Assembly (NCBI GenBank): GCA_964425575.1
Contig: CAYRMN010000037.1
Coordinates: 1-11,478, forward strand
Direction of reading: 5' to 3'
From: CAYRMN01 sp964425575
GTDB lineage: Bacteria; Patescibacteriota; Patescibacteriia; 2-12-FULL-60-25
Length of the DNA stretch: 11,478 bases
This document shows, piece after piece, positions 1-7,069 of the stretch. The notes beneath the pieces were generated by a model. That model searched no databases, was not told the origin of the DNA, and worked only from the letters and a program-made list of their open reading frames with translations. Each line of letters starts with the position of its first letter. The first letter of the stretch is position 1. The translations under genes and the position numbers were made by a program.

Positions 1-57
1 GAACCGCCGACCTCGGGCTTATGAGTCCCACGCTCTAACCAACTGAGCTACCCCGGC
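1..57 (-). tRNA. tRNA with CAT anticodon (elongator Met, possibly Ile2), 3' end cut off
   Basis: On the minus strand the gene starts at position 57 with acceptor strand GCCGGGG, followed by T8-A9, a D-arm with GCTC/GAGC stem, and loop CTCATAA with anticodon CAT (positions 23 to 21). The variable loop AGGTC and the start of the T-arm (GGCGG, TTC) follow, and the window edge removes the remaining 3' part. The C11-G24 pair in the D-stem argues for an elongator rather than an initiator tRNA. A CAT gene can also encode the lysidine-modified Ile2 tRNA, and the missing acceptor half prevents a decision. The anticodon stem closes with an apparent A31-G39 mismatch and has a T27-G43 wobble. Repeat copy A begins only 6 bases upstream of the mature 5' end. 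Confidence 0.93.
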
Positions 58-63
58 CTACAG

Positions 64-186
64 CAGGCGTGCAGAAAAGGCGATATACTCGTGCTTCAGT
101 CGGAAACATCCTCATCGTACGGTTACGTACGCCTCCGGTTTTTCCTCCTTCCAGCGCTTCGCATCTCATCCTTTTCTGCACGCCTG
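64..186 (-). repeat. Structured intergenic repeat, copy A (89-nt core closed by a 17-bp inverted repeat)
   Basis: Positions 64-80 and 170-186 are a perfect 17-bp inverted repeat. Read on the minus strand, the 89-nt core between the arms (169 to 81) begins ATGAGATGCG and ends ATCG. It aligns without gaps to the core of copy B (2009-2097). An apical hairpin lies at 116-131, with stem CGTACG/CGTACG and a 4-nt loop, at exactly the position where copy B has a different 6-bp stem and 4-nt loop. A further stem joins core positions 25-32 and 61-68 imperfectly. The element fills much of the gap between the tRNA and parA, which point away from each other. Its function is unknown; it could be a structured RNA, a cis-regulatory element or a REP/MITE-like repeat. 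The repeat itself is plain from the sequence. Confidence 0.88.
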
Positions 187-273
187 AATAGCGGCATGAT
201 CGTACGAGATTTTACGATGTTCGTCAAACACCCTGACCGGATTTCCTGTAATTCATTGAGGATATGCCGGCCC

Positions 274-303
274 TTGCGTAAAAGGGTGTAACCCACGTAA
301 AAT
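274..303 (+). promoter_or_regulatory. Possible parA promoter, perhaps giving a leaderless mRNA
   Basis: TTGCGT (274-279) and TAAAAT (298-303) are separated by 18 bases, a fair sigma-70-type pair. The -10 box ends 9 bases before the parA ATG at 313. Transcription would therefore start at or just before the start codon, and no Shine-Dalgarno sequence is visible. An alternative pair is TTGAGG (256-261) with TAAAAG (279-284), spacing 17, which would leave a short leader. The rest of 187-312 shows nothing else I can support. Confidence 0.3.
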
Positions 304-312
304 AGCACGCGT

Positions 313-1095
313 ATGGGGCGAATTATTTCCGTGGTGAATCAGAAGGGTGGGGTGGGGAAAACCACGACGGCTATTAATTTAGGCGCATATCTAGCCGAGG
401 CAGGAAAATTTGTTTTAATCGTGGATATTGATCCGCAGGCGAATGCAACATCGGGAATCGGGATAGACCATGAGGGTTTAGAGCGGGGATTGTATGAATG
501 CATGTTGGGACAGGTGAGTATCCGCGACATCGTACAGTCTACCGCACACGAAACATTGCGCGTCGCCCCCGCGACCAAGCATTTGGCAGGCTTGAACATC
601 GAGCTTGTGGATTTGCCGCGCCGCGAGTTCAAGCTCTATGATGCGCTGCTCGAGATTCGTAATGATTATGATTATATTTTGATTGACTGCCCTCCCACAC
701 TCGGTCTTATTACGCTTAATGGCATTGTAGCGGCAGATGAAGTTTTGATTCCTGTGCAAACGGAATACTATGCCCTTGAAGGATTGGGACAGCTTCTTGA
801 AACAGTCAATTTAGTGAGAGAAAATCTTCGTCCGGAGGTTGAAGTTCTCGGTGCGGTGTTAACAATGTATGATGGACGTACCAAACTTTCAGACGATGTC
901 ATGCAGGAGCTCTACAAATATTTCCCAAATAATATTTTTCGTTCTGTCATTCCACGGAATGTCCGACTTGCTGAGGCGCCTTCGTTCGGACGGTCTATTT
1001 TGACATTTGATGGTTCATCCAAGGGGGCGAAGGCCTACGAACGCTTGGCACGTGAAATTTTAGATAGTGAATATCAACATTTGAAAACCGTATGA
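313..1095 (+). CDS. parA: ParA/Soj chromosome-partitioning ATPase
   Basis: A 260-residue deviant-Walker ATPase of the ParA/MinD superfamily. It binds DNA non-specifically as an ATP dimer and works with ParB-parS complexes to move and separate replication origins. The P-loop KGGVGKTT is at residues 11-18, with the signature lysine K11. Walker A' VDIDPQAN is at 37-44 and Walker B ILIDCPP at 122-128. Full length for a chromosomal ParA without the N-terminal helix-turn-helix of plasmid types. It starts at ATG 313 with no clear ribosome binding site. The stop codon overlaps the parB start (ATGA, 1092-1095), the usual sign of translational coupling. A chromosomal Soj-type protein is the best call. 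Confidence 0.96.
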   Translation: MGRIISVVNQKGGVGKTTTAINLGAYLAEAGKFVLIVDIDPQANATSGIGIDHEGLERGLYECMLGQVSIRDIVQSTAHETLRVAPATKHLAGLNIELVDLPRREFKLYDALLEIRNDYDYILIDCPPTLGLITLNGIVAADEVLIPVQTEYYALEGLGQLLETVNLVRENLRPEVEVLGAVLTMYDGRTKLSDDVMQELYKYFPNNIFRSVIPRNVRLAEAPSFGRSILTFDGSSKGAKAYERLAREILDSEYQHLKTV

Positions 1096-2002
1096 TGGGA
1101 CGTCAATCAGGACTCGGCCGTGGACTCGGGGCGCTTATTCCTCAGCGTCCTCAGACGCAATCCGTAGTTCAGCCTCCAAGCTACTCCGTATCTTCTCCAC
1201 AAGAGGAGATTCATGACCCTGCTGAGCAGACATTGATGATGCTTCCTGTTGATCTCATCGATCCAAATCCACATCAACCTCGTACCCATTTTGATCATGC
1301 GGAATTGGAGGATCTTGTGAGTTCTCTCAAAGAACATGGTATTTTACAGCCGTTGACGGTTACCTCTGCGCTAGGTGGACGGTATGAGCTCATTGCTGGT
1401 GAGCGACGTCTACGCGCCGCCAAGATCGCTGGTCTTTTAACGGTGCCCGCTGTCGTGCGAAATGCAACCGAACAGCAGAAAATGGAANNNNNNNNNNGAT
1501 TATTGAGAACGTACAACGTGCAGATTTAAACCCCATGGAAGAAGCGCGAGCGTATCTTCGCCTACAGCAAGAATTTGGATTGAGCCAGGATGATATCGGG
1601 CAGCGTGTTGGTAAGAGTCGACCTCAAGTTGGGAACACGATTCGTCTTTTACAGTTGCCGGAAAATATCCAACACGCATTGACTGAAAAACGGATTTCTG
1701 CCTCGAACGCTCGCACGCTTCTTTCGCTCTCAACAGACGAAGAACGTCAGCGATTATTCGAGCAAATGCTGGCTGGTAATTTTACTGTTCGGCAAACAGA
1801 AGCGCGCGTCTCGCACCCACGTCGTCACTTCATCGGAATCGATCCGAATCTGGCTGAACTTGAAAAACAGCTACAAACTGCTCTGGGTGCAAGAGTTTCC
1901 ATTAAAAAAGATGCACGAGGTGAGGGAGAGGTGCGAATTACGTTTTTAAATGAAGAAGATTTACAGGGGATTGTGCGTACGATCATAACCGATGTCCGCT
2001 AA
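1092..2002 (+). CDS. parB: ParB/Spo0J chromosome-partitioning protein (interrupted by an assembly gap)
   Basis: ParB binds parS, spreads as a CTP-dependent clamp, and stimulates the ATPase of ParA. The N-terminus (GLGRGLGALIPQ, residues 7-18) is typical. The CTP-binding region has DLIDPNPHQPR (54-64), the GILQPL segment, and GERRLRAA (103-110). After the gap come IIENVQRADLNPMEEA and the DNA-binding helix-turn-helix around DDIGQRVGKSRPQVGNTIR. A C-terminal dimerisation region ends the protein. Ten Ns (1488-1497) shift the frame between the two halves, but both halves are open and continuous with known ParB sequences. An intact gene of about 301 residues is expected if the true gap is 5 bases (Leu-Ala). 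The start overlaps the parA stop; ATG 1095 is an alternative. The stop codon at 2000-2002 lies inside the left arm of repeat copy B. Confidence 0.94.
1488..1497. other. Assembly gap (10 N) within parB
   Basis: Ten undetermined bases break the parB reading frame. Before the gap the frame reads KME; after it, IIENVQR is open only in a different frame. The frame is restored if the true number of bases is 2 modulo 3. Five bases would give ME-LA-IIENVQR, the usual ParB motif. The length 10 is therefore a placeholder, not a real distance. Confidence 0.97.
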
Positions 2003-2112
2003 AACGGGATGAGATGCGCTGGGCTGGAGCGAGGAAAAATCGGAGGTGCTATGGGAATAGCAGCGAGGATTTTTTCGAGTGAAGCCCAAGCAGATCGCCT
2101 GTTTTAGCGGAC
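1994..2112 (+). repeat. Structured intergenic repeat, copy B (89-nt core closed by a 15-bp inverted repeat)
   Basis: The closing stem joins 1994-2008 with 2098-2112: 12 Watson-Crick pairs, one G-U, then GG/CC. With a 3-nt bulge on the left it can extend by TAACCG/CGGTTA. The 89-nt core (2009-2097) starts ATGAGATGCG and matches copy A without gaps at 60 of 89 positions. Excluding the apical hairpin the count is 58 of 73. The apical hairpin (2047-2062) is TGCTAT, loop GGGA, ATAGCA. Inner stems TGGGCT/AGCCCA (2020-2025 with 2083-2088) and GGAAAAAT/ATTTTTTC (2033-2040 with 2069-2076) make the whole element a nested rod. It fills the gap between convergent parB and relA/spoT. The left arm contains the parB stop codon and the right arm ends 2 bases before the rel stop codon. 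A bidirectional transcript end is one possible role, but there is no classical GC-stem plus T-tract. Confidence 0.88.
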
Positions 2113-2114
2113 GG

Positions 2115-3614
2115 TTACTTTCCTAATTTTGGTAGAACTCCCTTGATCCACGAGGCTAAACTTGCTCGGGCATTTTGGCGAATTTTTGTTTTCGCTTGAT
2201 GAGTTTTGACAAAACGTAACCAGTCTACGTTGGGGCCTTTGCGATTTTTATCAATCATGATTTCAACGATGTCGCCATTTTTGAGGGTCCGATCCAATGG
2301 TGCAAGTTCATTATTAACTTTGGCTCCAATGCACGTATTCCCAATGTCTGTATGGATGGCATAGGCGAAATCGACAGGCGTTGAATCTTCGGGTAGGTCA
2401 ATCACATCACCCTGAGGAGTAAACATGAAGGCTCGATCCTTAAAAACGTCGATTTTTAAATCTTCGAGAGAGGTAAGGTAGGTTTTTTTATCAGCTGCTT
2501 CCTGTTGAAAATCCGCCAGCTGCTTCATCCAGTCAATATTCGCATTGAGAGAGGTTACGGGGCTATTTTTTCCATTTTCAGAATAGACCCAGTGGGCTGC
2601 GATACCGTACTCTGCTGCCTGATGCATATCGTAGGTTCGAATTTGAAATTCAACAATTTCTCCATCCTTACAAAAAGCGGTGGTGTGTAGCGAGTGGTAG
2701 CCGTTTGGTTTAGGTTGCGCAATATAATCCTTGATGCGTCCTTTGAGAGGAGTCCAGTGTCCATGAATCACCCCCAAAGCGGCATAACAGTCGGCGATAT
2801 TTTCGACAATAACGCGAATGGCCATGAGGTCATAAATGCGAGTGATGTTCCGTTCGTGTTTCAGGAGTTTTCGATAGGTGGAATATAAATGCTTGGCGCG
2901 TCCATGAACTTCAAAGTTTTTTAAACCGGCCTGCTTCAGATCCGTTCTCGTCAGGTGCATGATGTCATCCAGATAGGATTTACGCTGCACTTCTGATGTT
3001 TCTACAATATTTTTGGTCCAAATATATTCCTGAGGGAAGACATATTTGAACGCAGCATCCTCCAAACGCCCCTTCATATCACCCATGCCAAGTCGTCCAG
3101 CAATAGGTGCATAAATTTCGAGGCTCTCTAGGGCAACTCGATACTGTTTTTTAGGCGGGATGGCGTCGAGTGTCTGAAGATTATGGAGGCGATCTGCGAA
3201 TTTGATGACCACGACTCGGACATCTTCTGCCATCGCCAAAAACATTTTTCTCAAATTTTCGATGTAACGTTCAATGCCACGATATTTTATTTTTCCCAGT
3301 TTGGTAATGCCAGAAATGAGCCGAGCCACCTCAGGCCCAAATTCCACATCAATCTCTTCAAGCGTCCGAGGCGTATCTTCTGGAACATCATGCAACATAC
3401 CTGCGACAATAATAGGGATGGGCAGGTGCATTTCTGCCAGGGTGGTGGCCGTCGCGATTGGGTGAATGATGTAGGGTTCTCCTGAGGCACGTTTCTGAAC
3501 GTGGTGAGCATCCCGCGCAAATACATAGGCCTGACGAACAACATCGAGCTCATCTTCAGAATGGTCCTGACGAAGGACCGTAAGTAGCTGCTCAAAGGCG
3601 GTTTCAGGAGTCAT
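2115..3614 (-). CDS. relA/spoT: Bifunctional (p)ppGpp synthetase/hydrolase (Rel/SpoT family), short C-terminus
   Basis: This cytoplasmic stringent-response enzyme makes (p)ppGpp from ATP and GTP/GDP and breaks it down again. Counting from ATG 3614 (499 residues), the N-terminal HD hydrolase keeps H51, the HDVPED motif (75-80) and D141 in KFADRLHN. The synthetase domain follows, with GRAKHLYSTYRKL, YDLMAIRVIV, PKPNGYHSLHTT and the EFQIRT motif with its glutamate. A TGS domain starts near FMFTPQGDVIDLP. The protein then stops after KTHQAKTKIRQNAR. Typical long RSH proteins have over 700 residues and end with zinc-finger/RIS and ACT domains, which are absent here. Both catalytic domains look intact. 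ATG 3614 lies 7 bases after the topA stop. A GTG start at 3665 would add 17 residues and overlap topA. Last gene of the dprA-topA-rel run, and convergent with parB. Confidence 0.95.
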   Translation of the reverse strand: MTPETAFEQLLTVLRQDHSEDELDVVRQAYVFARDAHHVQKRASGEPYIIHPIATATTLAEMHLPIPIIVAGMLHDVPEDTPRTLEEIDVEFGPEVARLISGITKLGKIKYRGIERYIENLRKMFLAMAEDVRVVVIKFADRLHNLQTLDAIPPKKQYRVALESLEIYAPIAGRLGMGDMKGRLEDAAFKYVFPQEYIWTKNIVETSEVQRKSYLDDIMHLTRTDLKQAGLKNFEVHGRAKHLYSTYRKLLKHERNITRIYDLMAIRVIVENIADCYAALGVIHGHWTPLKGRIKDYIAQPKPNGYHSLHTTAFCKDGEIVEFQIRTYDMHQAAEYGIAAHWVYSENGKNSPVTSLNANIDWMKQLADFQQEAADKKTYLTSLEDLKIDVFKDRAFMFTPQGDVIDLPEDSTPVDFAYAIHTDIGNTCIGAKVNNELAPLDRTLKNGDIVEIMIDKNRKGPNVDWLRFVKTHQAKTKIRQNARASLASWIKGVLPKLGK

Positions 3615-3621
3615 AGAACCA

Positions 3622-5859
3622 TCATTCCATCTCCTCTTGTTCTGCGCTATAGGTGCAGCCTTCACGACCGCAGATGATTTTTGTTTTGCCTTTGAGGAGG
3701 AGCGTCGGATAGTTACAGGTTGGGCAAGGTTCGCCGGTAGGACGGTCCCAGAAGGCTTGATCGCAGTCGGGGTAGCGATTACAGCTGAAAAAGATTTTCC
3801 CTTTTTTGGATTTTCGTTCGGCGATATGTCCGAGATTACATTTTGGACACACGATCGGCTGTTCGTTTTTATTCAAAACTGGTTTTTCGATGTTGATGAT
3901 GGTTTTACATTTTGGATAGGCTGAACAAGACAGGAACGGTCCAAATCGTCCGACTTTTTTAACCAGCATGGCGCCACAGGTGGGACATTTTTGGTCGGTG
4001 GGTTCTGGGGCAACGCGTGGCTTTTCTCCAGGAAGTGGTTTCGTGCCCTTACATTCTGGATAGGTAGAGCAGGCCAAGAATTTACCAAAGCGTCCGCGTT
4101 TCAGAACCATGGCTTTTCCACAGATGGGGCAGACCTGACCTTCTGCTTCTTTTTGAGCCTCCGCCTCCAATTCCTTCTCTTTTTGCTCCAATCGAATGGC
4201 GAATGGTCCGTAAAAGGCGGCAAGGAGGGGACGCCATTCTATTTGTCCTTCGGCCACATTATCTAATGAAGCTTCCATACGGGCCGTGAATTCCATATCT
4301 ACGATATCCGGAAAATGAGCAATCAGAAGATCGGTAACTGCTCCAGCGACATCAGTCGGAAACAGGCGTTTTTTATCATCTCGTTCTACATAGCCGCGAT
4401 CAATAATGGTAGAGATGGTCGATGCATACGTCGAAGGTCGGCCAATACCAAATTCTTCTAAAATTTTGACCAGTGTGGCATCAGAATAGCGAGCGGCTGG
4501 TTCAGTAAAGTGCTGCTTTCCTTCAATCGACACAGCCTCAATATGCTGATTTTGGGTTAGTTCGGGCAGAAACTTATCCTTGTCCTGGTCGGGATATAGT
4601 TTGAGATAGCCATCAAACACCACACGCTGCCCTGTAGCACGAAACATGGCTTTGCCTGAGGTTAGATCGGCTGAGGTCGCTAATAGCTTCGCATCAGGCA
4701 TTTGGGTCGCTAGAGCCCGTTGCCAAATGAGTTTGTAGAGTTTGAGCTGACCGGGATCAAGGTGTGGAGCGACAAGATCAGGTGTACGAGTTGGATCCGT
4801 CGGGCGGATGGCCTCGTGAGCTTCTTGTGCGCCTTTGCTTTTTGTTTTATAGCGGCGCGGAGCATCAAGGATATACGTATCATCAAATTCCGATTTCAAA
4901 AATGATCGCGCACCTTCAAGAAACGTATCAGCCAGGTTTACGGAATCCGTACGCATGTAGGTAATGAGACCGACCGATCCATCAGCGCCAAGCTCTATCC
5001 CTTCGTAGAGTTTTTGCGCGATGGTCATGGTTTGCTTGGCAGAGAATCCAAGCCGACGATTTGCTTCTTGCTGAAGCGTTGACGTTGTAAATGGTGGAGG
5101 GGGGGACGCTTTTTTTTCTTTAGAATCAACCGCCGTGATGGTGAAGGCTTTTGGATCAATGTCGTGTACGATGCGATCTGTTTCTTCTTTAGTCTTGAGC
5201 GCCATCTTATCCAAATTTTTTCCATCCAGCGCATGCAATTTTCCTTCAAAGGTTTCGGCCTGACCATTCGCTTGAAAAACACCCTCAACACTCCAATATT
5301 CTTGTGGGATGAAGGCTTGGATTTCACGTTCACGCTCGACGATTAAGCGCACGGCCACGGATTGCACACGACCGGCGGATAAACCACGCTGCACTTTGCG
5401 CCACAGAAATGGTGAGAGCTTATACCCCACGAGACGATCCAAAATACGTCGGGCTTGCTGCGCTTCAACCAGATGCAGATCGAGCTGACGAGGATTCGCA
5501 ATGGCGTGCTTGATTGCGCCTTCAGTAATTTCGTGAAAGGTGATGCGTTTTAGTTTCTCTGGTTCTTGTTCAAGAATTTGCGCCAGGTGCCACGAAATAG
5601 CCTCTCCTTCACGATCTTCGTCCGTCGCGAACAGGACAGTATCGGCTTTTTTCGCAGCATCCTTAATCTCCTTCACCTTTGCTTTGTGATCGACAGAGAC
5701 GACGTAGGTGGGTTCAAAGTCATGCTCAACATCAACGCCGAGTTTTGATTTTGGAAGATCGCGAACATGTCCAAAGCTTGCTAAAACTTTGTAATCTTTT
5801 CCTAAAAAACGGGTGATGGTTTTTGCTTTGGTGGGTGACTCAACAATGACGAGCTTCAT
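3622..5859 (-). CDS. topA: DNA topoisomerase I (type IA) with four C-terminal zinc-ribbon motifs
   Basis: It relaxes negatively supercoiled DNA by cutting and passing single strands. The 745-residue protein opens with the Toprim domain: VIVESPTKAKTI (4-15, with E7) and ATDEDREGE (78-86) holding the metal-binding D80, D82 and E84. The catalytic tyrosine is Y301 in GLITYMRTDSVNLA. At the C-terminus four Cys4 zinc ribbons follow one another, starting CPICGKAM, CPTCGAML, CPKCNLGH and CPTCNYPT. The first two share the RFGxFLxCSxYPxC pattern. This domain order is that of a normal bacterial TopA of slightly under average length. It lies 38 bases downstream of dprA and 7 bases upstream of rel, so one transcript is likely. 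No strong Shine-Dalgarno sequence precedes the ATG at 5859. Confidence 0.97.
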   Translation of the reverse strand: MKLVIVESPTKAKTITRFLGKDYKVLASFGHVRDLPKSKLGVDVEHDFEPTYVVSVDHKAKVKEIKDAAKKADTVLFATDEDREGEAISWHLAQILEQEPEKLKRITFHEITEGAIKHAIANPRQLDLHLVEAQQARRILDRLVGYKLSPFLWRKVQRGLSAGRVQSVAVRLIVEREREIQAFIPQEYWSVEGVFQANGQAETFEGKLHALDGKNLDKMALKTKEETDRIVHDIDPKAFTITAVDSKEKKASPPPPFTTSTLQQEANRRLGFSAKQTMTIAQKLYEGIELGADGSVGLITYMRTDSVNLADTFLEGARSFLKSEFDDTYILDAPRRYKTKSKGAQEAHEAIRPTDPTRTPDLVAPHLDPGQLKLYKLIWQRALATQMPDAKLLATSADLTSGKAMFRATGQRVVFDGYLKLYPDQDKDKFLPELTQNQHIEAVSIEGKQHFTEPAARYSDATLVKILEEFGIGRPSTYASTISTIIDRGYVERDDKKRLFPTDVAGAVTDLLIAHFPDIVDMEFTARMEASLDNVAEGQIEWRPLLAAFYGPFAIRLEQKEKELEAEAQKEAEGQVCPICGKAMVLKRGRFGKFLACSTYPECKGTKPLPGEKPRVAPEPTDQKCPTCGAMLVKKVGRFGPFLSCSAYPKCKTIINIEKPVLNKNEQPIVCPKCNLGHIAERKSKKGKIFFSCNRYPDCDQAFWDRPTGEPCPTCNYPTLLLKGKTKIICGREGCTYSAEQEEME

Positions 5860-5897
5860 AGATGATTATGCGAAGATACGTTGGAACAAGCAGAATG

Positions 5898-7031
5898 TCA
5901 ATCAGGAGGATGTGCTCTGTAGATTTTTCCTCGTGGAGTTCGATGATAGATTCCTCCTCCTTGAGCTTCAATGCAACCTTTTAATTCCAGCATAGATAAT
6001 TGGGTGGAAATACTCGCAGGGGAGGATTCAGCTGCGCGAATAATATCATCGATGTGTAGCGGACGATCAATCATCTGTAAAAGTGCGTGTTCAGCTGGTG
6101 TAAGAGTAACGGATACCGATTGAGGCGTCGAGTCGATATGTAATGCATTCAAAATATCCTGAGCACTGGTGCAGGGGATTGCCCCTTGTTTGAGCAATTG
6201 ATTCGTTCCCGCAGACTGCTCACTCGTAATGGGGCCAGGTACGGCAAATACATCACGATTTTCCTCCAGCGCAAGACGAGCAGTTATAAGTGAGCCGGAT
6301 GCTTCAGCGGCTTCGATAACGACCGTCGCAAGTGAGAGCGAGGCGATGAGACGGTTACGCAGCGGAAAATGATGCTTAAAACTTTCTGTCCCAGGCGGAA
6401 ACTCCGTGACCAGACTCCCACCCTGTTTCAAGATACGTTGACCAATATTGAAATTACTATGAGGAGTGATAGATCCATCGTTACATCCTCCGGCCAAGAG
6501 CGCCACGGTATGCCCGGAGGCGTCGAGCGTTGATTCATGTGCTTTTGCATCAATACCCCAGGCGAGACCGGAAATAATCTCACAACCCGCAGCGACGAAA
6601 TCTTTGCAGAGTTGTTCGGTAACTCTAGTCCCATATGGAGTAATAGCTCGTGTGCCAACGATGGCAATGGGGCGCTTCAGATGAAGTGGAGCACCGCGTA
6701 GAAAAAGAGCAGCTGGAGGATCGCTGGAGCTGCGTAACAGATCAGGAATATCAGGTCCATCCAAAAGAAATTGGATCGACTCAGCGTCGAGGCGGCGTGC
6801 AAACATCGTTGGATCAACGCCTGACCTCCAGTGAATGAACCTATCTATAAGGCGTTCTAGAATGCCGACACGGAGCAGCTCGTCTCGCGTGGCACGAAAC
6901 GCTTTCATCCCATCTTCTTGATAGCGCGCCCGCAGTTTTCGAAGCGAGCGTGCGCCAAACCCTTCAAACCAAGCCAGTCCAAGCCAGCCCAATCGATTTT
7001 CGTCCCATGACACAGGTTGCAGCTCCTCCAT
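5898..7031 (-). CDS. dprA: DNA-processing protein DprA (natural transformation)
   Basis: DprA binds incoming single-stranded DNA and loads RecA in natural competence. Counting from ATG 7031 (377 residues), an N-terminal helix-hairpin/SAM-like part is followed by the Rossmann-like core. The core contains IAIVGTRAITPYG (122-134), SGLAWGIDAKAH (154-165), GGSLVTEFPPG (204-214), HFPLRNRLIASLS (221-233) and SGSLITARLALE (245-256). A C-terminal winged-helix segment starts near residue 308. The usual GxxxxYPxxN loop reads GSITPHSNFN here. An in-frame ATG at 7103 would add 24 residues and run into the transposase gene. I prefer 7031 because the added residues (LTPLLFSGSG) come from the repeat that also precedes the transposase start. 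dprA next to topA is a common bacterial pairing. Confidence 0.94.
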   Translation of the reverse strand: MEELQPVSWDENRLGWLGLAWFEGFGARSLRKLRARYQEDGMKAFRATRDELLRVGILERLIDRFIHWRSGVDPTMFARRLDAESIQFLLDGPDIPDLLRSSSDPPAALFLRGAPLHLKRPIAIVGTRAITPYGTRVTEQLCKDFVAAGCEIISGLAWGIDAKAHESTLDASGHTVALLAGGCNDGSITPHSNFNIGQRILKQGGSLVTEFPPGTESFKHHFPLRNRLIASLSLATVVIEAAEASGSLITARLALEENRDVFAVPGPITSEQSAGTNQLLKQGAIPCTSAQDILNALHIDSTPQSVSVTLTPAEHALLQMIDRPLHIDDIIRAAESSPASISTQLSMLELKGCIEAQGGGIYHRTPRGKIYRAHPPD

Positions 7032-7036
7032 ATATA

Positions 7037-7069
7037 TACCGCTGCCAGAAAAAAGGAGGGGGGTCAAGG
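7037..7069. repeat. 33-bp direct repeat, left copy (between dprA and the RAYT gene)
   Basis: Identical to 7690-7722. With two mismatches the match extends left to 7028-7069 against 7681-7722. It holds a G-run (7058-7063), an A-run (7049-7054) and, on the minus strand, the RAYT stop codon TGA (7066-7064). It lies directly before the dprA start codon, just as the other copy lies directly before the RAYT start codon. Confidence 0.95.

Noticed and set aside
1..57. tRNA as an integration (att) site
   Set aside because: No integrase gene or repeated tRNA 3' end is visible in the window, and the tRNA 3' end lies outside it.
64..186. Interpreting copies A and B as an ordinary MITE with terminal inverted repeats
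   Set aside because: MITE ends are conserved between copies because a transposase recognises them. Here the ends differ completely between copies and only their self-complementarity is kept.
123..308. 61-residue minus-strand open frame upstream of parA (and a 66-residue plus-strand one at 91-291)
   Set aside because: Both overlap repeat copy A, have no recognisable domain or ribosome binding site, and are explained by the repeat and chance.
1044..1059. parS-like site in the end of parA
   Set aside because: It contains the CACGTGAAA core but matches only about 10 of 16 positions of the parS consensus and reads as ordinary codons. It is too weak to call without a ParB binding test.
2003..2114. 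Calling repeat copy B a simple intrinsic terminator for parB and rel
   Set aside because: There is no GC-rich short stem followed by a T-tract. The conserved core and the presence of copy A upstream of a tRNA do not fit a plain terminator.
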